The notes under the pieces: model-generated
Seen by the model: only the letters and a program-made list of their open reading frames with translations
Told to the model about the DNA's origin: nothing
Databases searched by the model: none
Assembly (NCBI RefSeq): GCF_003255815.1
Contig: NC_037673.1
Span: 90,022,902 to 90,086,901 of the forward strand
DNA length: 64,000 nucleotides
Direction: 5' to 3'
Origin: Theropithecus gelada
Taxonomy: Eukaryota > Chordata > Mammalia > Primates > Cercopithecidae
Shown: one piece after another, positions 12,765 through 24,120 of the stretch
Layout of the letters: the number at the start of each line of letters is the position of its first letter
How positions within the stretch are numbered: the first letter of the stretch is position 1
Position numbers and translations under genes: made by a program

Positions 12765-13250
12765 GGCTGTCAGAAGGCCTGGAAACAGAAATGGCCCTGC
12801 AAAGCTGTCTTTTGTGAGGAAAACATGAATCCATAAAGAAACTGCATTAATGCAGCCAGGCCTTCTCTTGTCTGGATCTAGGAAAGATTAACTGAGAGCC
12901 TAACACCTCTAAAAGTCTGAAAAGAAACATTTACCATTGTTTCTCTGAGGGCTGCTTCCTGTGAGGTTTCATCAACATAACAAGACCCCTTGGCTAGTCA
13001 AGCCTCTTCTCTCCCTCCTATAACTTAATTTACCTTCATAACCCATTCTTGGCCATTCCCTGAGCCCTGGTTCTTTCTGTAACTTCAAGATAGTATATAA
13101 GCTCTTATTGGGAGGGGTAGAGGTTGGATCTTCGTTCTGAAGGCTCCTGTATATATACACAAAAATAAATTCATATGTCTTTTCTCCCACTCATCTGCCT
13201 CATGCCAGTAATTATTTTCAGCAAACCTTCAGAGGGCCAATGAAAACTCA
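12765..13250 (+). mobile_element. ERVL-type LTR (MER21-like)
   Basis: Recognisable order: ATGGCCCTGCAAAGC, GATTAACTGAGAGCCT, a TATATAAGCTC core promoter, AAAAATAAATTCATATG polyA region and CAGCAAACCTTCAGAGG. It resembles the recalled MER21 LTR. It shares the first two blocks with the antisense LTR at 22.76-23.64 kb, so the two are related. Confidence 0.55.
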
Positions 13251-13740
13251 GTATGTCCAAAATTTAATTCAGAGTCTTTCCTTAAACTGGCTTCTCTTCC
13301 TGCCTAACAGGATAATCATTTACCTAATCTCCCTGTTTCTTGTCTTAACATCTTGAACCAGGTATCAGCAAACTATGACATGGTTGTTTTCTATGGCCTG
13401 AAAAGATAGTTTTTACATATCTAATAAGTTGTAAAAATAAAAAACAAAAAAGAATATGCTACAGAGGCCATATGTGTCCACAAATCCTAAAATATTTACT
13501 GTCTGGCCTTTTGGTTATTTCAGTCATAATAGAAAATGGTTGCTGACCCCTGTTTTAAATGATCACCAAGTTCTCAGATACTTTTCTCCCTAAGATCTTA
13601 AATGGTCACCAAATGCTCTCAAAGATGACATTTACCTCCGTCTGCTACCAGTGTCGCAGATTTGGACATTATTTCTTGCTGAAAAACCTCCCATCTGACT
13701 TCCAAGACTCACATCTTGTGGTATAATTATATACACTTGT

Positions 13741-13770
13741 GTGCGCGTGCACACACACACACACACACAT
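13741..13770 (+). repeat. (CA)n microsatellite
   Basis: GTGCGCGTG followed by about ten uninterrupted CA units. Confidence 0.9.
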
Positions 13771-13969
13771 TTGCTTTTAACTCCTTTCCCCCTTCCTGGC
13801 ACAGAGCTCCAAAAACCTTTGGAATTTCCTGAGTGATTGAAATGTCTCTTGTTATTCACAGGTGACTTTATGTTTATGAGGTTACTCAGGAGGGCCCCTA
13901 GAGAGCTTCAGGATGGGAGCTGGTCTAAGAAAAAACAACCATTTGATTACTGCATTGTTAACTTTCAGT

Positions 13970-14490
13970 TCCACTCCCTCTAACTCTAACCTCTAGAGAC
14001 AGGAAAGGGACTTGGGATTGAGACCATTCACCTATGACCAATGATTTAATCAATCGTGTCTACGCAATGGATTTCAATAAAAATTCTTAAACAAGGAGGT
14101 TCAGGAAGTTTCCAAACTGGTGAACACATCCATGTCTTGAGAGGATGGCACACCCAGAGAGGAAGTTCTGTGCCATAATCCTCTTCCTTACTTTGTCTTA
14201 TGCATTTCTCCCATTTGGCTGTTCCTACCTTGTATGCTTTCTAATAAAACTGTATGTATACTGCTTCCCTGAGTTCTGTACATCATTCTAATGAATTATC
14301 GAACTGTGGCAACCCCCAAATTTGTAGTCTTGTGGCAGAAGTGTGGGTCATCTGGGAAACCCACCTGCAGCTGGCAGGTGAAGTGAGGGCAGTCTTATGG
14401 ATCTGAGTTCTTAACTTACAGGGTCCTGGTAGTGTCAGAATTGAATTTGAATTGAATTGTAGGACACCCAGTTGGTGTCTGTCTTGCAAA
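13970..14490 (+). mobile_element. Probable LTR fragment, family unassigned
   Basis: Contains CCAATGATTTAATCAATC, a CAATAAAAATTC segment, a CTAATAAAACTGTA polyA region and a downstream part with GAATTATCGAACTGTGGC and GGACACCCAGTTGGTGTCTG. I recall this order from a repeated LTR family but cannot name it safely. Confidence 0.4.
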
Positions 14491-14630
14491 TGTACTCTAG
14501 GCTTCTCATTTTATAAATCTGATCTGATCATTTCACTACCCTGCTTAAATAAACACAGAATTTTCCACAATGCATATTAAAACTCATCTTGTTTTACATA
14601 CATATAGTTCTTCATATTTAACTTAATTTC

Positions 14631-15128
14631 TGTCAGGCCTCTGAGCCCAAGCCAAGCCATCGCATCCCCTGTGACTTGCACATATAAGCCCAGATGGCCT
14701 GAAGTAACTGAAGAATCACAAAAGAAGTGAAAATGCCCTGTCCCGCCTTAACTGACGACATTCCACCACAAAAGAAGTGAAAATGGCTGGTCCTCGCCTT
14801 AACTGATGACATTCTACCACAAAAGAAGTTAAAATGGTCAGTCCTTGCCTTAAGTGATGACGTTACCTTGTGAAAGTCCTTTCCTGGCTCATCCTGGCTC
14901 AGAAATCTCCCCAACTGAGCACCTTGTGACCCCTACTCCTGCCCTCCAGAGAACAAATCCCTTTTAACTGTAATTTTCCTTTATCTACCCAAATTCTATA
15001 AAACGGCCCCACCCTTATCTCCCTTGGCTCTCTTTTTGGACTCAGCCTGCCTGAACCCAGGTGATTAAAAAGCTTTATTGCTCACACAAAGCCTGTTTGG
15101 TGGTCTCATCACACGGACGCGCATGACA
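14631..15128 (+). mobile_element. Solo LTR7 (HERV-H)
   Basis: Starts TGTCAGGCCTCTGAGCCCAA and ends GACGCGCATGACA, matching the recalled HERV-H LTR7 consensus. It is bounded by a perfect 5-bp target duplication ATTTC (14626-14630 and 15129-15133), so it is a complete solo LTR. TATAAA lies at 14997-15002. The left half holds about three copies of a roughly 50-bp unit containing CACAAAAGAAGTGAAAATG (14713-14870). LTR7 is known as a pluripotency-associated promoter/enhancer in humans; activity here is unknown. Confidence 0.93.
14997..15002 (+). promoter_or_regulatory. TATA box of LTR7
   Basis: TATAAA followed by ACGGCCCCACCC, the canonical LTR7 core-promoter context. Confidence 0.6.
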
Positions 15129-15133
15129 ATTTC

Positions 15134-16447
15134 TCTTCCAATAAAATAATTATATTTTTCTACTACAGCCGTTCTTGATTGATATCTTGAAACAGCTTTC
15201 TAGTCATAACTTCCTCTACACTAATAATGTTCTCAGTAGAAAATCATATTTATGAAAGGCATTTCACCAATGTAGATAATACTATTTAAACGCTATATAT
15301 AACTATAATAACATAACTTGAGTATTATTAAACAGAAAAAAGTTACTTACGAATGTGGCTTAAATAATTTCTAAATGGCTTTTAAACTATTTAAGCCATT
15401 TTTTAAAAATTGTGAAAAGGTAGGAAGCTATCAATTAAAATTTAAATGTGGTACCTTAAAACGTCTTTTAGTTTCCACCTACAAAAAAAAGGATGTTAGA
15501 TAAAAATGATTTTTAAAGACTCTCTAGTTTTAAAATTCTATGATTTAATCGTGTGATCTACGTCTTTAATATTTAATCTTCTGTCATACAGCCTTTGTAG
15601 TATGCATTTTAATTCCATAGTTCAATAGAAGTATAATTTGTCGGTGGTTAAGATAAATTCATATGAAATAAGCTGAAAATCTATTTAAAAAACAATCAAT
15701 GAAAGTAAATTTTGGATTTCTTCAAGTTAAATCTAAAAATCCACCACTATACTTGCTTTTTATTTTATTTGCTGCTTTACTTATCTCAACAGTGAATCTA
15801 TCATATCAACATAGTCATCATGATCCAAGCTGCAAATAATAGAGAGTGTCAGTGTCAATTTTGCTTTCTCACACTTGCTTCCCTTCACTTCATCTGATTT
15901 TAATAATCCCTGTCAAACCACAAACAGTCCAAATTACCTTCATGACACAGAAGCTTTCAAGGAGCAGACAGAATCTCAACTTTCATTTAGCAACTACAAA
16001 AGAAAGCTGTCCAGCTGGACAAATATTATTTCCACACTTGACAATCTCTACAGTTAAGCATGCATTTTAATTTTAACTAAACCTGCCAGGAGTTTGATAT
16101 GAGCTCCTTGTTTTGTGTAGACTGACTCACAGGATTATCAGACCAATGACTGTAATTGAGACGAAAGAACCTAGCATTTATCTACTAAGAGATGAATCAC
16201 ATACCAAAGCTGAGGCATCAAAATGAACATGTAAGAGATATTATGTAGGTATAGACTGCAGGGGAGAAACTACTTAAGTGCTTTAACTACTAAATAAATT
16301 TTAAATATCTAGAACACATTCTTGATGTAATTCTGAAAAGTAACAGCTAATAAGTCAAACCATAAAACAGTTACAATTTTACCCATAGACACTATTGAGA
16401 AACAGGTTCTGAAATGAAATCTAAAGAGATTTTAAAAGGTGTTTTAA
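15134..16447. other. No recognised gene or repeat
   Basis: AT-rich, without coding or RNA-gene signal. The short open frame at 15846-16070 has no recognisable homology. Confidence 0.4.
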
Positions 16448-16738
16448 GCCGGGCATGGTGGCTCACGCCTGTAATCCCAGCACTTTGGGAGGCTGAGGCG
16501 GGTGAATCAACTGACGTCAGGAGTTTGAGACCAGCCTGGCCAACATGACGAAACCCCATCTCTACTAAAAATACAAAAATTAGCCAGGCATGGTGGTGGG
16601 AGCCTGTAATCCCAGCGATTTGAGAGGCTGAGGCAGGAGAAACACTTGAACCCAGGAGGCAGAGGTTGCAATGAGCTGAGATTGCTCCATTGCACTCTAG
16701 CCTGGGAAACTCCACCTCAAAAAAAAAAAAAAAAAAAA
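16448..16738 (+). mobile_element. Alu (S-like), sense
   Basis: Starts GCCGGGCATGG and ends in A20. GGTGTTT repeats on both sides as a short target duplication. Confidence 0.92.
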
Positions 16739-17055
16739 GGTGTTTGGAATCACTCAACTTCAAAGTCAGATTTCTACAAAAGTTCTATATATTATAGTGA
16801 AACTGATGTCCTTGACAAGTTATCAAAGTACACTCAATACAAATCAATATGCCCTTGTACATACCATGTAAAACTAAAAAAAGTTCACAGTAAAAATAAA
16901 CAATAAGCTGTAGAGAAATACTAGAAAAACAGTTACAGTGTAAAACTATAACAATGACAATTATATCTTTGAAGTTTAATTGATTAAAGTTAAATCTAAA
17001 ACTTTCCAACTGTAAAACATTTCTGTGAGCATTGCCTTTTTAAATTAATTAATTA

Positions 17056-17340
17056 GGCCGGGCGCGGTGGCTCAAGCCTGTAATCCCAGCACTTTGGGAG
17101 GCTGAGACGGGTGGATCACGAGGTCAGGAGATCGACACCATCCTGGCTAACACGGTGAAACCCCGTCTCTACTAAAAAAAATACAAAAAACTAGCTGGGC
17201 GCGGTGGCGGGCGCCTGTAGTCCCAACTACTCGGGAGGCTGAGGCAGGAGAATGGCGTGAACCCGGGAGGCGGAGCTTGCAGTGAGCTGAGATCCGGCCA
17301 CTGCACTCCAGCCTGGGCGGCAGAGCGAGACTCCGTCTCA

Positions 17341-17366
<26 letters not shown>
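17056..17366 (+). mobile_element. AluY, Old World monkey type, sense
   Basis: Starts GGCCGGGCGCGG and ends in A27. It carries CTCAAGCCTG, GAGACGGGTGG and GAGATCCGGCCACTGC, bases I recall as cercopithecid AluY variants. TTAATTAATT flanks both sides. It has inserted into the tail of the antisense Alu that follows. Confidence 0.92.
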
Positions 17367-17371
<5 letters not shown>

Positions 17372-17375
17372 TAAT

Positions 17376-17664
17376 TTATTTTTGAGACGGAGTTTCACTC
17401 TTTCGCACAGGCTGGGGTGCAATGGTGCGATCTCGGCTCACTGCAACCTCCACCTCCCGAGTTCAAGCAATTGTCCTGCCTCTGCCTCCTGAGTAGCTGG
17501 GATTATAGGCACCTGCTACCACGCCTGGCTAATTTTTGCATTTTTAGTAGAGATGGGGTTTCACCATGTTGGCAAGGCTGATCTTGAACTCCTCACCTCA
17601 AGTGACCCACTGCCTCAGCCTCCCAAAGTGCTAGGATTACAGGCGTGAGCCACAGTGCCTGCCC
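17376..17664 (-). mobile_element. Alu, antisense, head-to-tail inverted with preceding AluY
   Basis: Begins TTTATTTTTGAGACGGAG and ends GTGCCTGCCC. The host duplication GCCTTTTTAAA (left of the AluY, about 17035) matches CCCTTTTTAAAC (right, about 17672), so the AluY lies inside this older insertion. Confidence 0.9.
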
Positions 17665-17900
17665 TGACCATTCCCTTTTTAAACTAGGCCTGAGTTCCTC
17701 CTAAAGTTATCAGAACCTCAAAATTGTCTGATGTCAGTCTTCCCTCCAACCTGCTACACTTGACACTAGTTCCAGCTTTCTTTCTTCCCCAAAGGCTAAT
17801 CCATTGGATCTCAGAGCACTGTTTTTCCACCACTTCTATCTTGACTACCATAACTCAGGTTCCTTTACCAGCTCCTTTTCTTTCTATTTCCCTCCTCCCC

Positions 17901-18059
17901 TTTTTTTTGCAGACAAGATCTCATTCTGTCACCCAGGCCGGAATGTAGTGGCATGATCAAAGCCTACTGCAGCCTTGACCTCCTGGGCTCAAGGGATCCT
18001 CCCACCTCAGACTCCCAAGTAGCTACGACTACCAGCATGAGTCACCATGCCTAATTTTT

Positions 18060-18107
<48 letters not shown>

Positions 18108-18228
18108 CGGAGATGAGGTATCCCTACGTTGCCCAGACTGGTCTCTAACTTCTGGCTTCAAGTGATCCTCTTGCTTCAGCCTCCCAAAATGCTGGGATTA
18201 CAAGCACGAGGAACTGCTCCTGGGCTAG
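17901..18228 (-). mobile_element. Alu (J-like), antisense, with (GT)n expansion
   Basis: Begins with a T8 run and GACAAGATCTCATTCTG. The right part ends near TGCTCCTGGGCT. The middle A-rich linker is replaced by a GT tract at 18062-18106. Confidence 0.85.
18062..18106 (+). repeat. (GT)n microsatellite
   Basis: About 22 uninterrupted GT units inside the antisense Alu. Confidence 0.95.
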
Positions 18229-18399
18229 GCTACTTGTTACAAGAGTAGGTTAGAGTCTGTTTACATATCCAGTTAGGTTATGGTTCACTATGTATGAAGA
18301 AACTGAATTTAAAATATGTAAGAAGGCAGCTTTAGATTAAACTTATCCCTTTAGGTTAAACAAACCCCATCATCTGGATTAGTGCAGCAGTTTTCTAAT

Positions 18400-18481
18400 T
18401 CTTTCTTTCTTCCTTCCTTCCTTCTCTTTCTCTTTCCTTCTTTCTTTCTTCTTTTCTCTCTTTCCTTTTTTTTTTTTTTTT
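18400..18481 (+). repeat. (CTTT)n polypyrimidine tract
   Basis: Pure pyrimidine run of mixed CTTT/CTTC units ending in a T-run that merges with the next Alu fragment. Confidence 0.9.
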
Positions 18482-18568
18482 GGTAGAGATGAGGTCTCAT
18501 ACTGTTGCCCAAGCTGGTCTCAAACTCAGGAGTTTGGGATTACAGGTGTGAACCACCATGGCTGGTCT
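18466..18568 (-). mobile_element. Partial Alu monomer, antisense
   Basis: T-run, GGTAGAGATGAGGTCTC, GTTGCCCAAGCTGGTCTCAA and a TGGGATTACAGGTGTGA end resemble a single Alu monomer with an internal deletion of about 30 bases. Confidence 0.75.
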
Positions 18569-18683
18569 CCCCCTGTTTTTTTGCATCATCATCTTCTAAC
18601 TCATTCTCCATCTGCTGCCAGAATGATCTTTGTAAAACATAGGAAAAAAAAAAATCCATGTTTATAGCAAGATTTTAATTCCT

Positions 18684-18985
18684 TTTTATTTTATTTTATT
18701 TTTTGAGATAGAATCTCCCTTTGTCGCCCAGGTTGGGTGCAGTGGTGTAATTTCAGCTCACCACAACCTCTGCCTCTCACGTTCAAGCAATTCTCCTGCC
18801 TCAGCCTCCTGAGTAGCTGGGATTACAGGCGCCCACCACCATACCTGGCTAATTTTTTTATTTTTAGTAGAGATGGGGTTTCACCATGTTGGCCAGGCTG
18901 GTCTCAAACTCCTGACCTCAAGTGATCTACCTCCCTCAGCCTCCCAAACTGCTGGGATTACATGCCTGAGCCACTGCAACTGGCT
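18684..18985 (-). mobile_element. Alu (S-like), antisense
   Basis: Begins (TTTTA)n then TTTTTTGAGATAGAATC and ends GCAACTGGCT. Both arms are present. Confidence 0.92.
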
Positions 18986-19074
18986 GCAAATTAACTCTAA
19001 GTGACTGGTAATAAAGTTAGACTCTTAAGAGAAAATTAGGAAAAGGTAGGTTATAGTGGGGAAACGGTGTGTTC

Positions 19075-19535
19075 ATTTTATTTTTTAAATTCTTTTTAAT
19101 TGATAAATTATAATTGAATATATTTATGGGCTACAAAGTGATTTTATGACATACATATACAGTGTGGAAAGATTGAATCAAGCTAATTAACATATCCATT
19201 GCCTTCAATACTTATTATTTATTCCTCCTGTCTAAATGAAACTTTACCCTTTGACCCACATCTCTCCATTCTCCTCACTCCCCAGGCTCTTGTAACCATT
19301 GTTCTACTGTCTGCTTCTATCATTTCAATTGTTTTAGATTCCAGATATAAGTGAGAACATGCCATATCTACCTTTCTGTTCCTGGCTTATTTCACTTAGT
19401 GTAATGTCCTCCAGGTTCATCCATATTGTTGCAAATGACAGAATTTCCTTTCCAAGGCTGAATAGTATTCCACTGTGTATATATACCACATTTTCTTAAT
19501 CCATTAATCTGTTAATGGACACTGGGGTGGTATGT
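19075..19535 (-). mobile_element. LINE-1 3' end fragment, antisense
   Basis: Reverse of the L1 3' region: GAGAACATGCCATATCTACC, GGCTTATTTCACTTAGTGTA and GTATATATACCACATTTTCT appear in the expected antisense order. GTGTTCATTTTA at the left and ATGTTCAATTTTA at the right suggest a target duplication. Confidence 0.85.
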
Positions 19536-19539
19536 TCAA

Positions 19540-20079
19540 TTTTAGAATAATGACTTTGAAATACAAGAAATATATCTAGCAAGCACTTAGAAAAGGGGAA
19601 ATTGAATGAGAAGGAGGGAATGAAGCATATTTACACAAAATGCCCATATAAATTACCATCCAAATCAGGACTTTTTTGAGATTAAAAAGCAGGTACCAAA
19701 AATTATTAAAATTATATAATTTTTGAAACACATATTACTAACCAATTAAGTAGTTTTATTATAATTGCTGATGTATAAACTAATTACATTGAAACACTAT
19801 TTTTAAAAATAATATTCTTTCAAAAAAGTTTGTATCTTTGCTTTCAAAAGTAAAAATATCTTTATATTGCTTGAAAAATAAATAAATAGATGATTCTTGA
19901 TATATTTTTGCATACTTTAATGAGTTTCTTAGCTTTATCTGTCATCCACAGATATTTCTTGAAAAATGCATTTAAAAATATGATTGTATTATTTTTATAT
20001 TTTTCCAAGTTTCATTTTGTTAGCAAATTTAAAGTTGTTCACACCATGAATAGACTCTTCTATGTAGATTATAATATTT
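19540..20079. other. No recognised gene; possible 3' flank of the hAT relic
   Basis: Very AT-rich. It may include the 3' end of the decayed hAT element on the minus strand, but I could not place a terminal inverted repeat. Confidence 0.3.
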
Positions 20080-21570
20080 TTAATTGAGAAAATACTCTCT
20101 CTCAGGTGATAAACTACCTAGTAAATTTACTAAGTTCAGAGCAAATTTTGCCATATGAATTACATTCTCAATTTTAATTTTTAGTAATGAAATACATAAA
20201 TATTCTAGCTCAAATATTTTTACAGGTACTATTTTTTTTTTTTTTTGCCTCCATGCAGGTTGCATTTCTTTGACCAAAAATTTAAAAAGACAAAACTCAT
20301 CAAATAAATGCTAATGATTATTTTGAACAGTTTGCTAAACTGTAAGTGCTGCAAAACCATAACATTTCTCAGTTTAACATCATTTTATATCAGAATGTAA
20401 ATGTATCCAATAGAAAATTTCATCTCTATCAAAAGATTTTCCCCATAAGTCTTGGGTATTTCAACGCATAATTGGGAATTTCACAATTAAATCCTGCATG
20501 TAGTTTGAGTGCTTATCATTTAATTTGTTCAATTCTTCCTTTGATTTCATGGGGATACATTTCAATATCCTCCCATTTGCAAGCTTTGTTTTCAATAATT
20601 GCAATTCCGTAAAAGCTTAACATAAGCTGAATATTTTGCCCTCCATTTGTTGAATGCTTTCATTAAATATTTCTAATGGATTCAGAAGAAACTGTGGCCA
20701 AAATTTAGAGGACATTTTTACAAAAATGTTTAATATTATGATGGGACACTTAAGTTGATTTACAAAGTAATTATTCAAAGTCTCAGACATTTCTGATCCA
20801 AAAAGAAAGTGCATAGTGTCATACTTTTGTTTTATTCAACTTCAGTCTAATCATGAACATTTATAGGCTGTTTACCTTGTATATGTATAATCATATTTGT
20901 ACTTGACAACTACATGTTCCATTTGGATTGGTAGAATATTGCAGATTTGGGGGATATAACTATGAATTACTGTGTGCATTACAAAATATTTCAAGTATAG
21001 TTTTCCCCACAAGTTCTAAATTTGCTAAAAGAAGGCATTTATATGATGTTGTGCTCCACAACAATATATTTTTAATAGTACCAAGAGAAAATAATTTTAT
21101 CATTGATGTTGCAGTTTGTAACTTAATTTGCAATAATATTCACAATACTGTCAAGTGTTTCAACTTCAACAGAATGAACTTTCAAATGCTTTACTTTGAT
21201 TTAATGAATTAGATAAGAAATTTGAACCATTAATATTGGAATTAATTGATTTTCTACAATTAGAAGTATCCAGTAATACTGATGTACTACTGGCATAATT
21301 TAATGATTGACGTTCTTCTAATGGAGGGAATACACTAAAAACTATTGTTTCACTTTTCATACATGCACAAGAAAACTTGAAACTAAAAATAAAGGAAATT
21401 CATTCAGAACAGTCACTTGATCTAAATAAAAAGTCATGCCTGACAGAGTGGTATACAAATGTACCTTCTGTGGCTAAGTATTAAAAGGTAGTATTTTTAA
21501 ATATGGTCTTAAAATAAAACTATGCATTAGATGTTGATGCCTCTTTCACAGATGCCTCTTTCACTGTTTT
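20080..21570 (-). pseudogene. Decayed hAT-superfamily DNA transposase
   Basis: On the minus strand, several broken frames line up in order with an hAT transposase as I recall the family. EGTFVYHS is at 21468-21445 and FSCACMKSETIV at about 21375-21340. VLLDTSN, around the first catalytic Asp, is at 21279-21259. CNAH, the conserved Cys/His region, is at about 20983-20972. KCPIII is near 20751-20734 and FNESIQQMEG at 20667-20638. A C-terminal dimerisation-like stretch AKFALNLVNLLG followed by a degraded Ser-x-x-x-Glu-Arg core is at 20151-20089. Function when alive: cut-and-paste transposition in the nucleus. Numerous stops and frameshifts make it inactive. Terminal inverted repeats and 8-bp duplications were not located, and the closest subfamily is not determined. 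Confidence 0.7.
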
Positions 21571-21831
21571 CATGTGGTCAGTTATACCATTATAGAGTCA
21601 TCATGGTGAATGGTAAATGTCAACAAATATTTTATGTGAGTTACACATTAATTATTTCCAGCAAATCAAGGAAATTCAGTATTGTCTGATAAATGTGCAC
21701 TGATATTTTGTTTTGTTATCACTGTTGCTAAAAATGATATTATAAAATAAAAATACATTATCCAATAATAAAATAAATAAGTAGTTGTAGTTTTATGCCG
21801 TATGGTACATGATAAACAAAACCTTTTTAGT

Positions 21832-22006
21832 GGCCGTGCACAAAGGCATGTGCCTGTCGTTCCAGCTACTATGAGACTGAGGTGGGAGCATTGCTTGAGT
21901 CCAAGAGTTCAAGCCTGTAGTGTGCTAGTATTGTGCCTGTGAAAAGCTGCTGCATTCTAGCCTAGGCAACATAGTGAGACTCTATCTCTTAAAAAAAAAA
22001 AAAAAA
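21832..22006 (+). mobile_element. Free right Alu monomer (FRAM-like), sense
   Basis: A single monomer beginning GGCCGTGCACAAAGGCATG, with CCAGCTACTATGAGACTGAG and an A17 tail. There is no second arm. Confidence 0.75.
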
Positions 22007-22764
22007 GCCCCACAAAAAAACCAAGTTTGGACAATATTCACTCTATGACAAGACTAAATAAATACTGGGAAATGTGCAATCAACTGACCAGGGCACGGGG
22101 TGGCAGCATTAAGTACTTCTGCTACCACCATCACCCAAACCTGAAGGAGTTAGCTGTACTTAACTGCTCATGTCTGAGTGTACTCACTTTATCAGTAAGC
22201 ACCCTTCCTACCATTCTTGAAAAAGATGTTTTACTTTACAGTCCTTCTGGAAAGAATCTAAAAAAGAAAAATGGGTTATTGGCAATTTAGCCACATGTTA
22301 AAGTGTGAGTGTCATTCATTATACTGGTGTCTCACATATGAGACCATGTCACAGTTTAGAAGTACACAGTATAGGTCTATCTAAACCTATTCTGGTTAAT
22401 TTATATATAACTGTTATATAATGCTTCACTCAAAAATGAAAAATCTGCAGTTCATTAAAAATTATAACCTACCTTTCTATGGCATGACATGGAAAGATTT
22501 CCAGAATATTATATTATTTAATTTAAAAAATTATAGAACTATATATACAGCATAATACAGGATATTTTTGTAAAAACAAACTATCCCATAAAATAATAAA
22601 GAATACACACTAATCTATTAGCAGTGCTTATCTGTGGGTGATAGAATTAAAAAGGGACAGCTGAAAGGGAATTTTAATTCTTTATAATCTATTTTTGTTT
22701 GATATGATAATGAGTGTTTCACTTTTGACATCTGAGAAGTAAAAAATCAAACTCTAATAAAACA
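22007..22764. other. No recognised gene or repeat
   Basis: The open frame at 22027-22290 has no recognisable domain. Otherwise AT-rich with no family identified. Confidence 0.35.
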
Positions 22765-23640
22765 TTTGAAGAGATTTATTCTGAGCCAAATATGAGTGAC
22801 TATGGCCCATAACACAGCTCTCAGGAGGTGCTGAGAACATGTGCCCAAGTTGGTCAGGGTACAGCTTGGTTTCATATATTTTAGGGAGAAATGAGACATC
22901 AATCAAATATATTTATGAAACACATTGGTTTGGTTCAGAAAGGCGGGACAACTCAAAGCGTGGGGGGGGGGTTGGGGGGTTGTTCCAGGCTATAGGTAAA
23001 TTTATACATTTGCTGGTGACAATTGGTTGAGTTTGTCTAAAGACCTGGGATTGATAGAAAGGAAATGTTCAGGTTAAGATAAAAGATTGTGGAGACCAAG
23101 GTTCTTTTTAAGTCTTTCTTTCTTCTTTTTTTTTTTTTTTTTTTGAGAGGGAGTCTCGCTCTGTCACCCAGGCTGGAGTACAGTGGCACGATCTCAGCTC
23201 ACTGCAACCTTCACCTCCCAGGTTCAAGCAATTCTCCTGTTTCAGCCTCCCTAGTAGCTGGGACTACAGGCATGTGCCACCATGCCTGGCTAATTTTTTG
23301 TATTTTTGTAGAGACAGAGTTTCACCATGTTGGCCTGGCTGGTCTCAAACTCCTGACCTCAAGTGATCCACCCACCGAGGCCTCCCAAAGTGCTGAGGTT
23401 ACAGGTGTTAGCCACCAGGCCCAGCCTCTTTTGAAGTTTAAAAGTGGTGGTTGTTAGAGTCAACAGATGACAAATGTTTCCTATTTAGATCTTTAAAAGG
23501 TGCTAGACTTTTAGTTAATCTCTTCAGGATTGGGAGGGCCAGGAAGAAAAAGATATAGCTATATTAATAGAGATTCTTTATAGATGCAGATATTCCCCCA
23601 CAAAGAAAGGCTTTGCAGGGCCATTTCAAAATATGGCAGG
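22765..23640 (-). mobile_element. ERVL-type LTR, antisense, split by an Alu
   Basis: Read on the minus strand it has the block AAATGGCCCTGCAAAGCC (near 23611-23628), then GATTAACTAAAAGTCTAGCA, and ends in a polyA-signal region with CTCAGAATAAATCTCTTCAA (near 22770). It shares two blocks with the MER21-like LTR at 12.77 kb. An antisense Alu splits it at 23113-23426. A G-rich run lies at 22962-22979. Subfamily is tentative, and sequence beyond 23640 could be associated internal ERV sequence. Confidence 0.5.
23113..23426 (-). mobile_element. Alu, antisense, inside ERVL-type LTR
   Basis: T-run then GAGAGGGAGTCTCGCTCTG; ends CAGGCCCAGCC. CTTTTTAAGTCTTT on the left and CTTTTGAAGTTTA on the right form an imperfect duplication. 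Confidence 0.92.
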
Positions 23641-24120
23641 GAAACATATTTTGGGGTAAAATATTTTGCTTTTCTTCCTTTTCTCGTAACGATATCCAGA
23701 GTCATACTGGAAAGTTATGATATATACAGTTAAATAAAACCCATCTGATAAGAATTTATGGCTTGTAGGGCATGACTCCCCAGACCCCTTAGATAGAAAT
23801 TTGGGCAAGATTTTAAAAAAATCAGACCTTAGTCCTCATAAATATTACAAGGCATTAGCTAACGTGTATCAACTGAGTGATACAAGTATCAAATGATCTA
23901 GAAGTCTTGCAGCAGAGAGCTCCCTATGGGCAGATGGAAATAGGAAAGGCAAGCCCCAAGAAAAAGGAAGGCAAAGGATTTCCTAAAGGTGCGAGCCAGT
24001 GATCTTCCAAAATCCATAGCCTCACAGGCCCCACAGTTGGAGACATTTTAATCTCCCACTATACATAGGTTCAAGCCCTCTCCAACTTGGGGAATGATCC
24101 ACAACTAATAAAGAAAGGAT

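Noticed and set aside
14713..14870. CRISPR-like spaced repeats
   Set aside because: Three tandem LTR7 units with no unique spacers, in a primate genome.
14633..14914. Repetitive 93-codon antisense frame resembling a small repeat protein
   Set aside because: The repeats are the tandem units of the LTR7 element read backwards.
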